From Candidatus Nanoarchaeia archaeon (GTDB taxonomy: Archaea > Nanobdellota > Nanobdellia > SCGC-AAA011-G17 > JACPNG01), in NCBI GenBank assembly GCA_028713535.1, contig JAQTOC010000007.1, positions 1-49,987 on the forward strand: a stretch of DNA of 49,987 nucleotides, given 5' to 3'. The notes below the pieces were generated by a model. That model had not been told where the DNA came from. It made no database searches and saw only the letters and a program-made list of their open reading frames with translations. Below are positions 28,979-38,969 of this stretch, in pieces. How positions within the stretch are numbered: the first letter of the stretch is position 1; every line of letters begins with the position of its first letter. Both the position numbers and the translations under genes were made by a program.

Positions 28979-29050
28979 GGAACTATATCAAAAATATCAT
29001 ATACATAGGAGATATAGTCTTTCTCTTTTATGTTAAACACGGAGGATAAA

Positions 29051-29215
29051 ATGAGAGAATTTAATAGGGGTGGCCCACGTAGAGATTTTGGACCACGAGA
29101 AATGCATAAAGCAACTTGCTCTGAATGTGGCCAAGAATGCGAAGTTCCATTCAAACCTACAGAAGGTAAGCCTATTTACTGCAAAGAATGCTACAGAAAG
29201 AAGAAAGGATTCTAA
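29051..29215 (+). CDS. Small CxxC...CxxC zinc-ribbon protein
   Basis: CSECGQECEVPFKPTEGKPIYCKECYRKKKGF; ATG at 29051 after GGAGG. Confidence 0.88.
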   Translation: MREFNRGGPRRDFGPREMHKATCSECGQECEVPFKPTEGKPIYCKECYRKKKGF

Positions 29216-29255
29216 TCTCCTGGCGCATTAAACTAAACCAATTTTTGTTATTTTT

Positions 29256-29777
29256 TTATAAATTTTTAATTCTTAATTTTTCTTTTACTTGATTAAAATC
29301 ATTTACAAAGCCAGGGCAAAACCTTTCTGGATTACTTTTCATCTCAGTTTCAATTTCTTTGAATGTCATTCTTTTAAAAGAAACCAATTCATGATTAAGC
29401 TCTGGCTCCTTATCAGTTTCACCTAAGAAAACTCCGCAAAAAATCCTGAGTTTATTTCCTTTATGCTCAATTTCCTGATAAAACTTGTCAAGCATAGTAA
29501 GTTTGCAGTGCAAGTTCAACTCCTCTTTTAATTCCCTTTTTGCAGCCTGTCCATAATTCTCCCCGGAATCAACATTTCCAAAAGCAGCCAAGTCATATTT
29601 TTCAGCATCAAGTATTTTATGAGAGCCTCTTTTGCATACAATAAATTTATCATTGGAATCTCTTAACATTACAGCAACAACTCTTGAAATAAAACCCAGT
29701 TCTGGTTTTTTGCTTTTCAGCTCCTTTCCTATAATCTCATCTTTTTCATTAACAATGTCAATATAATGGTCTGCCAT
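29256..29777 (-). CDS. Nudix hydrolase (IPP isomerase-like)
   Basis: GNVDSGENYGQAAKRELKEELNL Nudix box. Confidence 0.88.
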   Translation of the reverse strand: MADHYIDIVNEKDEIIGKELKSKKPELGFISRVVAVMLRDSNDKFIVCKRGSHKILDAEKYDLAAFGNVDSGENYGQAAKRELKEELNLHCKLTMLDKFYQEIEHKGNKLRIFCGVFLGETDKEPELNHELVSFKRMTFKEIETEMKSNPERFCPGFVNDFNQVKEKLRIKNL

Positions 29778-29864
29778 AAAATAAAAAATATATTAATCTT
29801 AATAAGATTATCTAATATTAAAAACAATAAATTTATAACTTGTTAAATTTTCCTAAATCCAAAT

Positions 29865-30668
29865 ATGTCAGAAATTAAATCAGCAATAACTGTAAAAGAT
29901 TTGGTAAAAAAATTCAAGGAAATCACTGCAGTAAATAAAATTTCATTTGAAGTTAACCAAGGAGAAATCTTTGCATTTCTTGGTCCTAATGGTGCAGGTA
30001 AAACAACAACAATAAAAATGCTCACAACATTGTTAGCGCCAACCGAAGGAACAATCTCCTTAAATGGTTATGATCCTGAAACCCAGCAAAACGAAGTAAG
30101 AAAGTCCTTTGGCATTGTCTTTCAGGATCCAAGCCTAGATGATGAGCTTACAGCATACGAAAATATGGAATTCCATGCTGTTTTATACAAAGTCCCAAAA
30201 CAACTAAGAAAAGAAAGAATAAATTATTTATTAAATTTTGTTGGTCTTGGAGACAGAAAAAAAGATTTTGTAAAAACATTCTCAGGCGGAATGAAAAGAA
30301 GATTGGAGATAGCACGAGGTTTAATTCACCACCCCAAAATATTATTCCTGGATGAGCCAACTCTTGGTCTAGACCCTCAAACAAGGAACAGCATGTGGGA
30401 TCATGTTAAAAAACTAAACAAAGAAGAAAACATGACGGTTTTTTTCACAACGCATTATATGGAAGAAGCTGAAAAGATAGCAGACAAAATAGCAATAATC
30501 GACCAAGGAAAAATAATCCTTCAAGGAACTTTAAAAGAAATTAAAAAAGCAACAAACAGCACTTCACTGGAGGAAGCATTCCTAAAGCTGACTGGAAGAT
30601 CAATCAGGGAAGAAAATTCATCTTCAATAGACCATATGAGAATGCGTCGCAGGATGTTTGGAAAATGA
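29865..30668 (+). CDS. ABC transporter ATP-binding protein (DrrA-like)
   Basis: Walker A GPNGAGKTT, signature FSGGMKRRLEIA, Walker B LFLDEPTLGLDP. Confidence 0.92.
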   Translation: MSEIKSAITVKDLVKKFKEITAVNKISFEVNQGEIFAFLGPNGAGKTTTIKMLTTLLAPTEGTISLNGYDPETQQNEVRKSFGIVFQDPSLDDELTAYENMEFHAVLYKVPKQLRKERINYLLNFVGLGDRKKDFVKTFSGGMKRRLEIARGLIHHPKILFLDEPTLGLDPQTRNSMWDHVKKLNKEENMTVFFTTHYMEEAEKIADKIAIIDQGKIILQGTLKEIKKATNSTSLEEAFLKLTGRSIREENSSSIDHMRMRRRMFGK

Positions 30669-31414
30669 TAAGCACTATATACATAATGTGGCTCCGCCAG
30701 ATAAAAAGGTACCTTCATTCAAAAGTTAGAATGATCAGCATGCTTGGCCAGCCAATATTATTCCTTGTTGCACTTGGTTTTGGTTTTGGCTCAATGTATC
30801 AAAAAGCAGGCGGGGGAAATTACATAGAGTTTCTTGCTCCAGGGATAATTGCAATGAGCATATTATTCACAGCCATGTTCATGGGAATTGAAGTCATCTG
30901 GGATAGGCGTTTTGGTTTTTTAAAAGAAACTTTGGTTGCTCCTGTTTCTAGATTAGAGATAATGATTGGAAAAACTCTTGGTGGTGCAACAGTAGCTTTA
31001 ATCCAAGGTATTCTTGTGATGATAATCAGCTTATTTATTGGATTTAAAATTCCAAATCTTTTATATTTACCCTTGGCAATAATCTTTATGTTTTTCATTG
31101 CCTTGCTATTTACAGCATTAGGGATTGCAATAGCTTCAAGACTGGAAGATATGCATGCATTCCAGTTAATAATGAACTTTTTAATTATGCCAATCTTTTT
31201 CTTGTCTGGAGCATTGTTTCCTTTAGAAGGTCTTCCCAAGATAATAGAAATCCCAACAAAACTAAATCCTTTGACTTATGGAGTAGATGGATTGCGTGGA
31301 ACTTTAACAGGGATTGCTAATACCGGGCTGATTCTTGACCTAATTATAGTAATAGGTGTAACAATAATTATTAGTTTGATCGGTAGTTATTTATTTTCAA
31401 AAGTTGAAATTTAA
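30665..31414 (+). CDS. ABC-2 type permease
   Basis: Six TMs; FLSGALFPLEGLPKIIEIPTKLNPLTYGVDGLRG motif; ATGA overlap with the ATPase gene. Confidence 0.9.
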   Translation: MISTIYIMWLRQIKRYLHSKVRMISMLGQPILFLVALGFGFGSMYQKAGGGNYIEFLAPGIIAMSILFTAMFMGIEVIWDRRFGFLKETLVAPVSRLEIMIGKTLGGATVALIQGILVMIISLFIGFKIPNLLYLPLAIIFMFFIALLFTALGIAIASRLEDMHAFQLIMNFLIMPIFFLSGALFPLEGLPKIIEIPTKLNPLTYGVDGLRGTLTGIANTGLILDLIIVIGVTIIISLIGSYLFSKVEI

Positions 31415-31513
31415 AAGTTTTATTCATAAAATTAGACCAAAAAATGAGTGTAAAAATCTGTTTATTCTAAAGCAAAACATTTTTAAATTAAGATAAACCA
31501 TTTACACTAAAAG

Positions 31514-32362
31514 ATGGTGCTTGAGTCCTTAATAAATGCAGAAAATGCAGAATCACACCCATTAAGAATGTTCCTTTTTGGGATTCTCTTTGCATCAGTA
31601 GGAATAGTCCTAAGCCTGTGGATTTTCAAGGAACAAGCCAGTCTAGTCTCAATTTTCCTCACAGTATTTGCATGCATTCCCTTAATATATCACACAATAA
31701 GACTAGAGGAAAAAAAAGAAATAGATATTGAATCAGAAAAAAAGCTTCTGAAAGAGCACGGACGAGCAATAACTTACTTTGTAGCATTGTTCCTTGGATT
31801 TGTTGTTGCATACACAATCTGGTATGTCTTCCTCCCAGCAGCATTAATAGAAAACTTGTTTGGGATACAGCAGACAACGATAAACTCAATAAACGCACAG
31901 ATTGCAGGCAATGCAATTTCTGCAAAATTTTTCAGCCAGATCCTTACAAATAACATAAAGGTTATGTTATTTTGTATTTTCTTCTCATTCTTCTACGGTG
32001 CAGGTGCAATATTTATTTTGACATGGAATGCGTCTGTAATATCAACAGCAATAGGCTCATTTATAAGAAACAACCTGAGCCAGTATGCATCACATATAGG
32101 GTTGGCAAAGGTAGCAGGTTACTTCCAGATAGTCTCACTTGGATTTTTCAAGTACATGACTCACGGTGTTTTTGAAATAATTGCCTACTTTATTGGGGGC
32201 CTAGCCGGAGGTATTATTTCCGTCGCAGTAATCAGAAGGGACATAAACGGCCAGAGATTCAAAAGAATAATGTATGACTCTCTTGACCTGGTATTAATCG
32301 CAATAGTTGTCTTGCTGCTTGGTGCGATAATTGAGGTTTACATAACCCCTAGGTTATTTTAA
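31514..32362 (+). CDS. SpoIIM/DUF95-like membrane protein
   Basis: FSFFYGAGAIFILTWNASVISTAIG and HGVFEIIAYFIGGLAGGIIS are characteristic of the stage II sporulation protein M family. Confidence 0.85.
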   Translation: MVLESLINAENAESHPLRMFLFGILFASVGIVLSLWIFKEQASLVSIFLTVFACIPLIYHTIRLEEKKEIDIESEKKLLKEHGRAITYFVALFLGFVVAYTIWYVFLPAALIENLFGIQQTTINSINAQIAGNAISAKFFSQILTNNIKVMLFCIFFSFFYGAGAIFILTWNASVISTAIGSFIRNNLSQYASHIGLAKVAGYFQIVSLGFFKYMTHGVFEIIAYFIGGLAGGIISVAVIRRDINGQRFKRIMYDSLDLVLIAIVVLLLGAIIEVYITPRLF

Positions 32363-32363
32363 A

Positions 32364-32909
32364 ATGAAAGAAAAAAAGAAAAAATGGATTACTATTTTGG
32401 TTGGCTTATTCATAATTGCAATAATGGTTTCCAGCATATTGTCCTTAAACTCAGACAATGGAGGAAAAATAAAAGTAAATGACTACAAGTTTGCACAGAC
32501 AAACAAAGGGTATTTGACCTACAAAGATGGAATCCCCATCCTGGTAATAAACAATCCGCTGGAACTTAAGGATTTTGAGGTAGATAAAAACGCATTGGAT
32601 GTAAGTAATAAAGAAAAATTATATCTCTCGATAGATTCGCAGATGAATCTTGAATTAAGAAATGCAATCCAGCAGGTTTATGTACAAACAATTGTACTAG
32701 CAGCAAACACAGAGGAAAAATCAAACGAATTTAATATTCCATACAAAACATGCAAGGATGCAAAGGAAAACGAAGGAATTATTATGTTGATTTCCAGTGA
32801 AGAAAACAATATAAACCTGAAGCCAGACTGTTTGGAAATAAAGGGGAACTCAGATTATTTCCTGAAGGTATTTGAGAAGCTAAAGCTTGTCTCAGAAGGC
32901 ATACTATGA
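32364..32909 (+). CDS. Membrane-anchored hypothetical protein, tandem paralogue 1
   Basis: N-terminal TM; similar to the next ORF by eye (IYI/LYLSID, C...NN...C.EI.G). Confidence 0.7.
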   Translation: MKEKKKKWITILVGLFIIAIMVSSILSLNSDNGGKIKVNDYKFAQTNKGYLTYKDGIPILVINNPLELKDFEVDKNALDVSNKEKLYLSIDSQMNLELRNAIQQVYVQTIVLAANTEEKSNEFNIPYKTCKDAKENEGIIMLISSEENNINLKPDCLEIKGNSDYFLKVFEKLKLVSEGIL

Positions 32910-33487
32910 AAAAGAGAGAAATAATGATTGTAATTGTATTAATAGCAATCCTTGCAGTAATAATTATCTCAATAAATCTTATCAAAGACCAAAAAAAATA
33001 TAACGGATTTGAAGTTGAAAAAGTAGTAAGCCAGGGTTATGAAGGCTACACAACAAAAGTATACATGAATAACATTGCAGAGCCGTTTTATGTAAACACA
33101 AGATATCATCCAAAAGATCTTGAAGATATTCCTTATGATTCAAAAATAAAAGAAAAATTAAACAAAAAGAAAATTTATATTACCATAGACCCAACACAGA
33201 ATATGACAGGAAAAACAACCATTGCTGCATTAGAAATAAATAACATGGTCGAGCCAGTTTATAACATAGAAGTCCTTTCAGCCCTTACAAAAGACATTGG
33301 AAATAACATGACAATAATGGACTGCAACAGCGTAACAAGTGAAAATGCGGTCATCTGGATTAAATTAGGTGAAAACAACAGGGTTTATACAGAGAATAAT
33401 TGTGTTATCATTGAAGGTCAAACCCAGGATAATTTAATAAAAGGTGCAGATTTATTGGATTTTGTAGTATTGGGTGTAGTTAAGTAA
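32906..33487 (+). CDS. Membrane-anchored hypothetical protein, tandem paralogue 2
   Basis: N-terminal TM; overlaps and resembles the preceding ORF. Confidence 0.7.
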   Translation: MKKREIMIVIVLIAILAVIIISINLIKDQKKYNGFEVEKVVSQGYEGYTTKVYMNNIAEPFYVNTRYHPKDLEDIPYDSKIKEKLNKKKIYITIDPTQNMTGKTTIAALEINNMVEPVYNIEVLSALTKDIGNNMTIMDCNSVTSENAVIWIKLGENNRVYTENNCVIIEGQTQDNLIKGADLLDFVVLGVVK

Positions 33488-33519
33488 AACTTATATATGT
33501 CTAGTTTTTTAATACAATT

Positions 33520-34473
33520 ATGAAACAAATAATAATAATCATAACCATATTAACAGTCCTAAGCCTGCCTGTTTTGGCAGTGGATGCACTGGGAGTTTAC
33601 TCCTCAGAATGTACAAACAAGGGAGACATTAATATAGTCTTTTATATTGCTGAAAATAACTACAAAGTAGAATCCAGTTCAATGGAGCTTGAAATTAATA
33701 AAATAAAGTACGAAGAGCCCTGGAGCAACCAAAAATATCTTAGAAAAGGAACAGATTCCACAAAAGAATCAAACACAGCAATTTATGCAGAAGGAACCTT
33801 TAACGAAGATAAAGTCTATTCTGGAAGTTTAAAATACATTCAGGAGTATCTTAAGGATGACTCAAAAGGGGAAAATGCCACAATAACCTTGGCATTCACA
33901 GTAAGCTGCCCTGGCTTAAGGTTCAGCTGCAACAACCTAGGAGTTTCAATAGAATCATGCAAAAACACACCTGACGGTTTTGAAGCCATTATCGATATGA
34001 AAGGTATGGAGCAGTCAGTAGGCTACGAAATTAATCCTGAAACTATGATGGACTATCATTTCACAGCAGAGTCAAGCTATAAACAGATAGAAGGAAACTC
34101 AAAAGAAGGCGGGCTTCCAGAAAAGTATGCAATAGAAAAAATATCAGACAACAAATATAAATTCACAACAAACATTGGCTCAAATACAATAAAAGAGATG
34201 AACATAAGGTATAAATCAACAGAGCTTCCAATTCCCTGCCACGAACCTTCATACGAAAACATAACATTCTATTCTCATAAAGAATGCTCAACAGCACAAA
34301 CAACAGAGCCTGAAAAAGAAACACAGGAATCAACAGAAGAAGAAATTGAATCAAAGCCAGATGAACAAGAAGAAAAAGGTTCTAGTATGCTAGGGATAGT
34401 GATTGTTATAATATTAATAATCATAGCAGGGTTTGTATACTTCAAGCAGAAACAATTCAAACACAAACTATGA
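33520..34473 (+). CDS. Secreted surface protein with C-terminal TM anchor
   Basis: Signal peptide, Thr/Glu-rich stalk (TTEPEKETQESTEEEIES), C-terminal TM followed by KQKQFKHKL. Confidence 0.75.
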   Translation: MKQIIIIITILTVLSLPVLAVDALGVYSSECTNKGDINIVFYIAENNYKVESSSMELEINKIKYEEPWSNQKYLRKGTDSTKESNTAIYAEGTFNEDKVYSGSLKYIQEYLKDDSKGENATITLAFTVSCPGLRFSCNNLGVSIESCKNTPDGFEAIIDMKGMEQSVGYEINPETMMDYHFTAESSYKQIEGNSKEGGLPEKYAIEKISDNKYKFTTNIGSNTIKEMNIRYKSTELPIPCHEPSYENITFYSHKECSTAQTTEPEKETQESTEEEIESKPDEQEEKGSSMLGIVIVIILIIIAGFVYFKQKQFKHKL

Positions 34474-35165
34474 AACCCAAGGTATTAGTTGGCTGTCCCA
34501 CGTCTTACCATAAGGAGTACTGCTTTGATGAATACCTTAATTCAGTAAAAAATCTAAGCTATGACAACTACGATATTTTACTGGTTGAAAACTCTGAAAA
34601 CAATGACTACTTTGATAAAATAAAGAAAAAACTTCCTGTGCTAAAAGGCCCATACGATGAATCAGCAAGGGAACGAATAGTTCTTTCAAGGAACATATTA
34701 AAAGACAAAGCAATAGAAAAATATGATTATTTGTTAAGTTTGGAGCAGGATGTAATCCCCCCAAAAAACATAATAGAATTGTTTCTTGAGCACAATAAAA
34801 AAGTCGTCTCAGGAATTTATTTTAACAGGGATTTAAAAACAAGAGAGCTGATTCCTCTTGCTTACATTGAGCTTCCAAAAGAAAAAGGGGAAGAGCTGCC
34901 TTCAATGCGTACATTAAATGATTCTGAAATGCTCAGTAATAACTTAATAAAAATAGTTTCCTGCGGCACAGGTTGTGTTTTAATTCACAAAGACATTCTA
35001 AAGAAAATAAATTTCAGGTATGAAAAAGATAAAGATGGTTTTGATGACAGGTTTTTCGGAATAGATCTGTTTAAGTTAAAAGAGCCGATGTACTGCGACA
35101 CAAGGGTAAAATGCAAACATCTTATTTTAAACAGGCCTTTTTTATGGAGAAACATCAAAAAATAA
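34470..35165 (+). CDS. GT-A fold glycosyltransferase-like protein
   Basis: VLVGCPTSYHKEY...DNYDILLVENSENN...YDYLLSLEQDVIPP; C-terminal DDRFFGIDLF. Confidence 0.72.
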   Translation: MKPKVLVGCPTSYHKEYCFDEYLNSVKNLSYDNYDILLVENSENNDYFDKIKKKLPVLKGPYDESARERIVLSRNILKDKAIEKYDYLLSLEQDVIPPKNIIELFLEHNKKVVSGIYFNRDLKTRELIPLAYIELPKEKGEELPSMRTLNDSEMLSNNLIKIVSCGTGCVLIHKDILKKINFRYEKDKDGFDDRFFGIDLFKLKEPMYCDTRVKCKHLILNRPFLWRNIKK

Positions 35166-35208
35166 ATTGGAAAGGTTTAAAAATAAAGTCTAACAAAAAA
35201 CCTTATAA

Positions 35209-35283
35209 GGGCCTGTAGCTCAGCTTGGATAGAGCGGCAGCCTTCTAAGCTGAAGGTCGCAGGTTCAAATCCTGCCAGGCCCG
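35209..35283 (+). tRNA. tRNA-Arg (TCT)
   Basis: Acceptor GGGCCTG/CAGGCCC, anticodon loop CTTCTAA, T arm GCAGG-TTCAAAT-CCTGC. Confidence 0.93.
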
Positions 35284-35284
35284 C

Positions 35285-35356
35285 GCAGGCGTAGCCAAGC
35301 GGTTAAGGCAAGAGGCTGCAACCCTCTGACCCCAGGTTCGAATCCTGGCGTCTGCT
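35285..35356 (+). tRNA. tRNA-Cys (GCA)
   Basis: Acceptor GCAGGCG/CGTCTGC, anticodon arm AGAGG-CTGCAAC-CCTCT, discriminator T as expected for Cys. Confidence 0.93.
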
Positions 35357-35373
35357 TATTTAACCATAAAAAA

Positions 35374-36531
35374 CTAAAGTTTCCTGACAATCCCTCTTTC
35401 AGCATCAACTTCTATTAAATCACCATTCTTAAAAACCTTAGTAGCAATCCTCGTATTAATCACACAAGGAACCCCTAATTCCCTAGAAACAATCGCAGCA
35501 TGGCTTAATAATCCACCAACGTCAGTAACAATCGCCTTAGCTTTCTTAATTGCTATCATCATATCCGGGGCAGTACTAGAAGCGATAAGAATCTCTCCTT
35601 TTCTCATTTTGCCTAAAGCTTCTGGCAAGGTACCAGCTAAAGAATCTTTAAAAACGCGAGCACGTCCACTTAGGACTGCCCTCTTAGAAACACAAACTCC
35701 TTTAACTTCCCCGCTATCAGACAAGTCTTCTTTCTTGTCATTAGTCCTCAAAACAACCTCAAAAAAATCATCATGATAGATAAATTTAAAGCCTTTCAAT
35801 CTATTCCTAATTTCCTCATTATCAATCTCTTTGGATTCAAGAAGAAAATCAATTATTTCTTTAGAAGTACACATTTTAGTCTCTAAAATATCCAACCCCG
35901 CCCGCTTACCAATCTCTCCAAAGAGTTTGCCAGCTTTCTCTAAAGCTCCGACAAACACTTTATGCAACTCAAATCTCCTCTCTCCTATTTTTTTCAATCC
36001 TTTAAATAAAAATCTCAGTTCAGGAGAAATCTCAAACTTAAGCTCATCAAACCGATTGCTCAATAGCAAAGAAACATTGGATTCAAATGGCTCAGGAACC
36101 TCAGATCTAAGATTGTTAAAAAGATCTTCATAAAAATCAGTCCTTGAAAATCTGTAAAATGCAACAATGTTTGAATAATTGTCTAAGAAAGAATTATAAT
36201 ATGCGCACAACTCCTTATTATTCTTCTTGCCCAGATCTTCTTTTTCAAACTTAGACAGTAAAGAATTCAGGTTAGCCTCAATCTCTTGTGTTTTTTGCCC
36301 AAAATAATCAAAAAAACTAGCTTCAGTATATTTTTTAGGACCAAATTTTCTCGCAGACGCCTCTGCAACCTTGTTCTTATAAAAAGTAAGCTTCTCCCCA
36401 TCACTAATAAAATAATGCCCAGTATAAGCAAAACCAAAAAACTTTGGCATTTTCTGGGTGTCTCCTCGATAGATTAGTTCCACCCAAATCAAAGGGGCTG
36501 CTAAAACCTCCCAAGATCTTTCATGATCCAT
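35374..36531 (-). CDS. PEP-utilizing enzyme mobile (swivel) domain protein without ATP-grasp domain
   Basis: C-terminal GGLLSHAAIVSRELGVPCVINT phosphohistidine motif; helical N-terminal region not matching PPDK/PEP synthase ATP-binding. Confidence 0.8.
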   Translation of the reverse strand: MDHERSWEVLAAPLIWVELIYRGDTQKMPKFFGFAYTGHYFISDGEKLTFYKNKVAEASARKFGPKKYTEASFFDYFGQKTQEIEANLNSLLSKFEKEDLGKKNNKELCAYYNSFLDNYSNIVAFYRFSRTDFYEDLFNNLRSEVPEPFESNVSLLLSNRFDELKFEISPELRFLFKGLKKIGERRFELHKVFVGALEKAGKLFGEIGKRAGLDILETKMCTSKEIIDFLLESKEIDNEEIRNRLKGFKFIYHDDFFEVVLRTNDKKEDLSDSGEVKGVCVSKRAVLSGRARVFKDSLAGTLPEALGKMRKGEILIASSTAPDMMIAIKKAKAIVTDVGGLLSHAAIVSRELGVPCVINTRIATKVFKNGDLIEVDAERGIVRKL

Positions 36532-36895
36532 TTTTATTATTCCTCTTATATCTTAAATACCTGAAGAACATAACAACTGCAGTAGCATCAAATGTTCCAG
36601 GAAGAATCAAATATAACCATACTAAAACAAATTTTATTTTATTTTGTTTAGGATGTTTCATAATCTCGATTGCATTTTTCCTAATTTTCTCTGTATCATC
36701 CTTTAAGTAAAAATAAAGCTCGGTTTTTTTGAATTTATTAAGTAAAACCAAAAACTCCCTAGAAACCCTCTTAACTTGTTTCTGGTTTCCAACTGCCCTT
36801 AAAAGCTGTAGATATTTTACTTCAAGTTTTTTAATAAGGGGCCTGTCCCTTCTAAACTTAGCCTTAAATGTCTTAAGTTTCTCTATAAACTGCAT
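36521..36895 (-). CDS. Hypothetical protein with one C-terminal TM
   Basis: 124 aa, overlaps the start of the swivel-domain gene; basic helical N-terminus. Confidence 0.6.
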   Translation of the reverse strand: MQFIEKLKTFKAKFRRDRPLIKKLEVKYLQLLRAVGNQKQVKRVSREFLVLLNKFKKTELYFYLKDDTEKIRKNAIEIMKHPKQNKIKFVLVWLYLILPGTFDATAVVMFFRYLRYKRNNKNGS

Positions 36896-36909
36896 AACAT
36901 AGGATACAT

Positions 36910-37656
36910 CTATCTCTTTAAAAACCTAACTATAACCCCCAAAATAATAACAAAAAATAACAAGCCAATAAACAAAAACAAAGAATAATTAACTGGTTTT
37001 TTCTCTTCTTTAACGTCCAAATTAATGACTTTTTCATCAGTCTCAAACCCATTATAATTAACCTTAATTTTAAAAAAATAATAACCTTCCTCAGTTATAT
37101 TATAATAAACAGGAATAACTTTTTTATATTCAACAAGATACTTGTCAGATTTAAGGATCTCAACTAGATTATTATTATAATAAACTTCAGCCTCAGAAAA
37201 TGCCTCAACCAAACTTCCCTCATTAACAAAAACAGAATCAAGCTTAAGCAGTCCTATCCTAGCCTCGCTGCTGTAAACTCCAGCCAAAAATCCTTTTGTG
37301 ACAGATTCATTGATAATTTTAATTTCTTCTGTGCCATTAAAAATCAAGTTTATTGCCAAGCCATTCTCCAATATCAGTCCATTATCCTCAATGTTTTCCT
37401 TGACATAGATTTTATGATTCCCTTTTTGTTTATCCTTAACTAAAAAATTAATCTTTGTGAAATTTGAGGGCTCTAACTCAATGTCTCTAGGAGAAAAACT
37501 AATATCAATGTCAGAGCTGAAAACATATCCAGTTTTAAAATAATTGTCATTGTACAAAACAAAATATCCATCATACTTATCATAAAATCCTGCAGGAGAA
37601 ACTGCCAAAGAATAAACACAGGGCAATAAAACTAAAAATAAAATAATCAATTTCAT
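36910..37656 (-). CDS. Secreted beta-rich surface protein with C-terminal TM
   Basis: Signal peptide; NEW3-like beta pattern; C-terminal TM followed by RFLKR. Confidence 0.7.
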   Translation of the reverse strand: MKLIILFLVLLPCVYSLAVSPAGFYDKYDGYFVLYNDNYFKTGYVFSSDIDISFSPRDIELEPSNFTKINFLVKDKQKGNHKIYVKENIEDNGLILENGLAINLIFNGTEEIKIINESVTKGFLAGVYSSEARIGLLKLDSVFVNEGSLVEAFSEAEVYYNNNLVEILKSDKYLVEYKKVIPVYYNITEEGYYFFKIKVNYNGFETDEKVINLDVKEEKKPVNYSLFLFIGLLFFVIILGVIVRFLKR

Positions 37657-38858
37657 TTTCCGACAGCAACAACGTTTACTTTCCCGTTATAAACTCCCGG
37701 AGTTATTTCATTAGGAACATTAATCCTAAAGTCTAAGTTATTCTCATTTCCAGAATCTACAGAAACTCCAAACAAACTAGGCGTAGTCGTCAAGCCATTC
37801 CATATATTGTCAAAATAAAATTCTAAGCTTGATACTCCAACGCTTTTATCATCAAAACTTAAGTCTGTTCCATAAACCTCAATGTCAAAATCAACATTTC
37901 CCGTATTTTTTATTTTTATGTTTTTGGTTTCAGATATAAATCCCTGCCTTAACTTTCCAAAATCCAAGCTTCTTGTATCCAGAGAAGAAGCCAATAAAGG
38001 CAGGTATTCAAATTTAAGTTCATTCAAAGAACTCTTGTCATTTGTATCTGTCAAGTTTAATTTTATTGTGTAATTTCCAGGCTTTAAGTCATAATTTAAA
38101 TCAAAATATCCAGTTAAAACATCGTTATTTTTTTCCAAGGTAACTTCCTCAGTGTTTAGTTTAGCCTCTGCATTTTTTATTCCATTAGTAGTGTTAATCT
38201 CAACATAAATTCTTTTTTCTTGGTTAGGCAAAGGTAAAATCTGAATTCCTTCCTCTTCCAAGTCATCAGGATACATTCTGAATGATAAAACTTCTGGAAC
38301 ATTCTCAGTTATTTCAACACTTACATCAACAGAATCATCATAATAGCCAGGAGTTCCATCCTTGATTCCTTTTCTCCAGTTTTCAACATTATCTCCGTTA
38401 TTAAGATTTATTTTTTCCATGCTATAGCCCGTCCCTCCAATCCCATAACCTGTGTAATTAAATTCCAGATTAAAATCAGGGCATTCAACTAAAATTGTAT
38501 CATCATCAGTCAAGGAAAAACTTCCGTCTACAGCCTTGTAATTTCCATCATTAATGTCCCATATATTATCATTGTTTCCATAATAACTTTCAAAAGAATC
38601 TAAGTCCTCATCAGTTCCATCTATTAATTCTCTGGCTACAATAATAAATTCATAAGGCTCTATTATAACATCGTCAAAATTGCTTCCGTCTATCTTGCAG
38701 TTTACTAAATCTATTCTTGTCCCATTATTATAAAACTCAATCCATTCCAAATCTGTATCGCTTATTGGCTCTGGGTCATACATTATCTCTGAAAAAACTA
38801 GGTCTGCTCTTGCCAGAGGTATTAGTAATGCTAAAAAGATTAACAATTGAATTTTCAT
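37653..38858 (-). CDS. Secreted lamin-tail-domain (LTD) protein
   Basis: ADLVFSEIMYDPEPISDTDLEWIEFYNNGTRIDLVNCKI is a clear LTD start; followed by Ig-like/NEW3-type repeats. Confidence 0.82.
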   Translation of the reverse strand: MKIQLLIFLALLIPLARADLVFSEIMYDPEPISDTDLEWIEFYNNGTRIDLVNCKIDGSNFDDVIIEPYEFIIVARELIDGTDEDLDSFESYYGNNDNIWDINDGNYKAVDGSFSLTDDDTILVECPDFNLEFNYTGYGIGGTGYSMEKINLNNGDNVENWRKGIKDGTPGYYDDSVDVSVEITENVPEVLSFRMYPDDLEEEGIQILPLPNQEKRIYVEINTTNGIKNAEAKLNTEEVTLEKNNDVLTGYFDLNYDLKPGNYTIKLNLTDTNDKSSLNELKFEYLPLLASSLDTRSLDFGKLRQGFISETKNIKIKNTGNVDFDIEVYGTDLSFDDKSVGVSSLEFYFDNIWNGLTTTPSLFGVSVDSGNENNLDFRINVPNEITPGVYNGKVNVVAVGK

Positions 38859-38969
38859 AGATAAAATAATTCTAAAAATATTTATAATTTTTAGCCAAAT
38901 AAATCCAAAACTATTTCATAAAATCCCGAATAATAACCTTTAAAAAACCCTAAAAGACTCTAATTCCAT

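Noticed and set aside
28897-29154. 85-aa minus-strand ORF overlapping the zinc-ribbon gene
   Set aside because: Covers the promoter and the G-rich strand; the zinc-ribbon ORF on the plus strand is far better supported.
31659-31956. Antisense ORFs inside the SpoIIM-like gene
   Set aside because: Overlap a clear membrane-protein CDS; no independent support.
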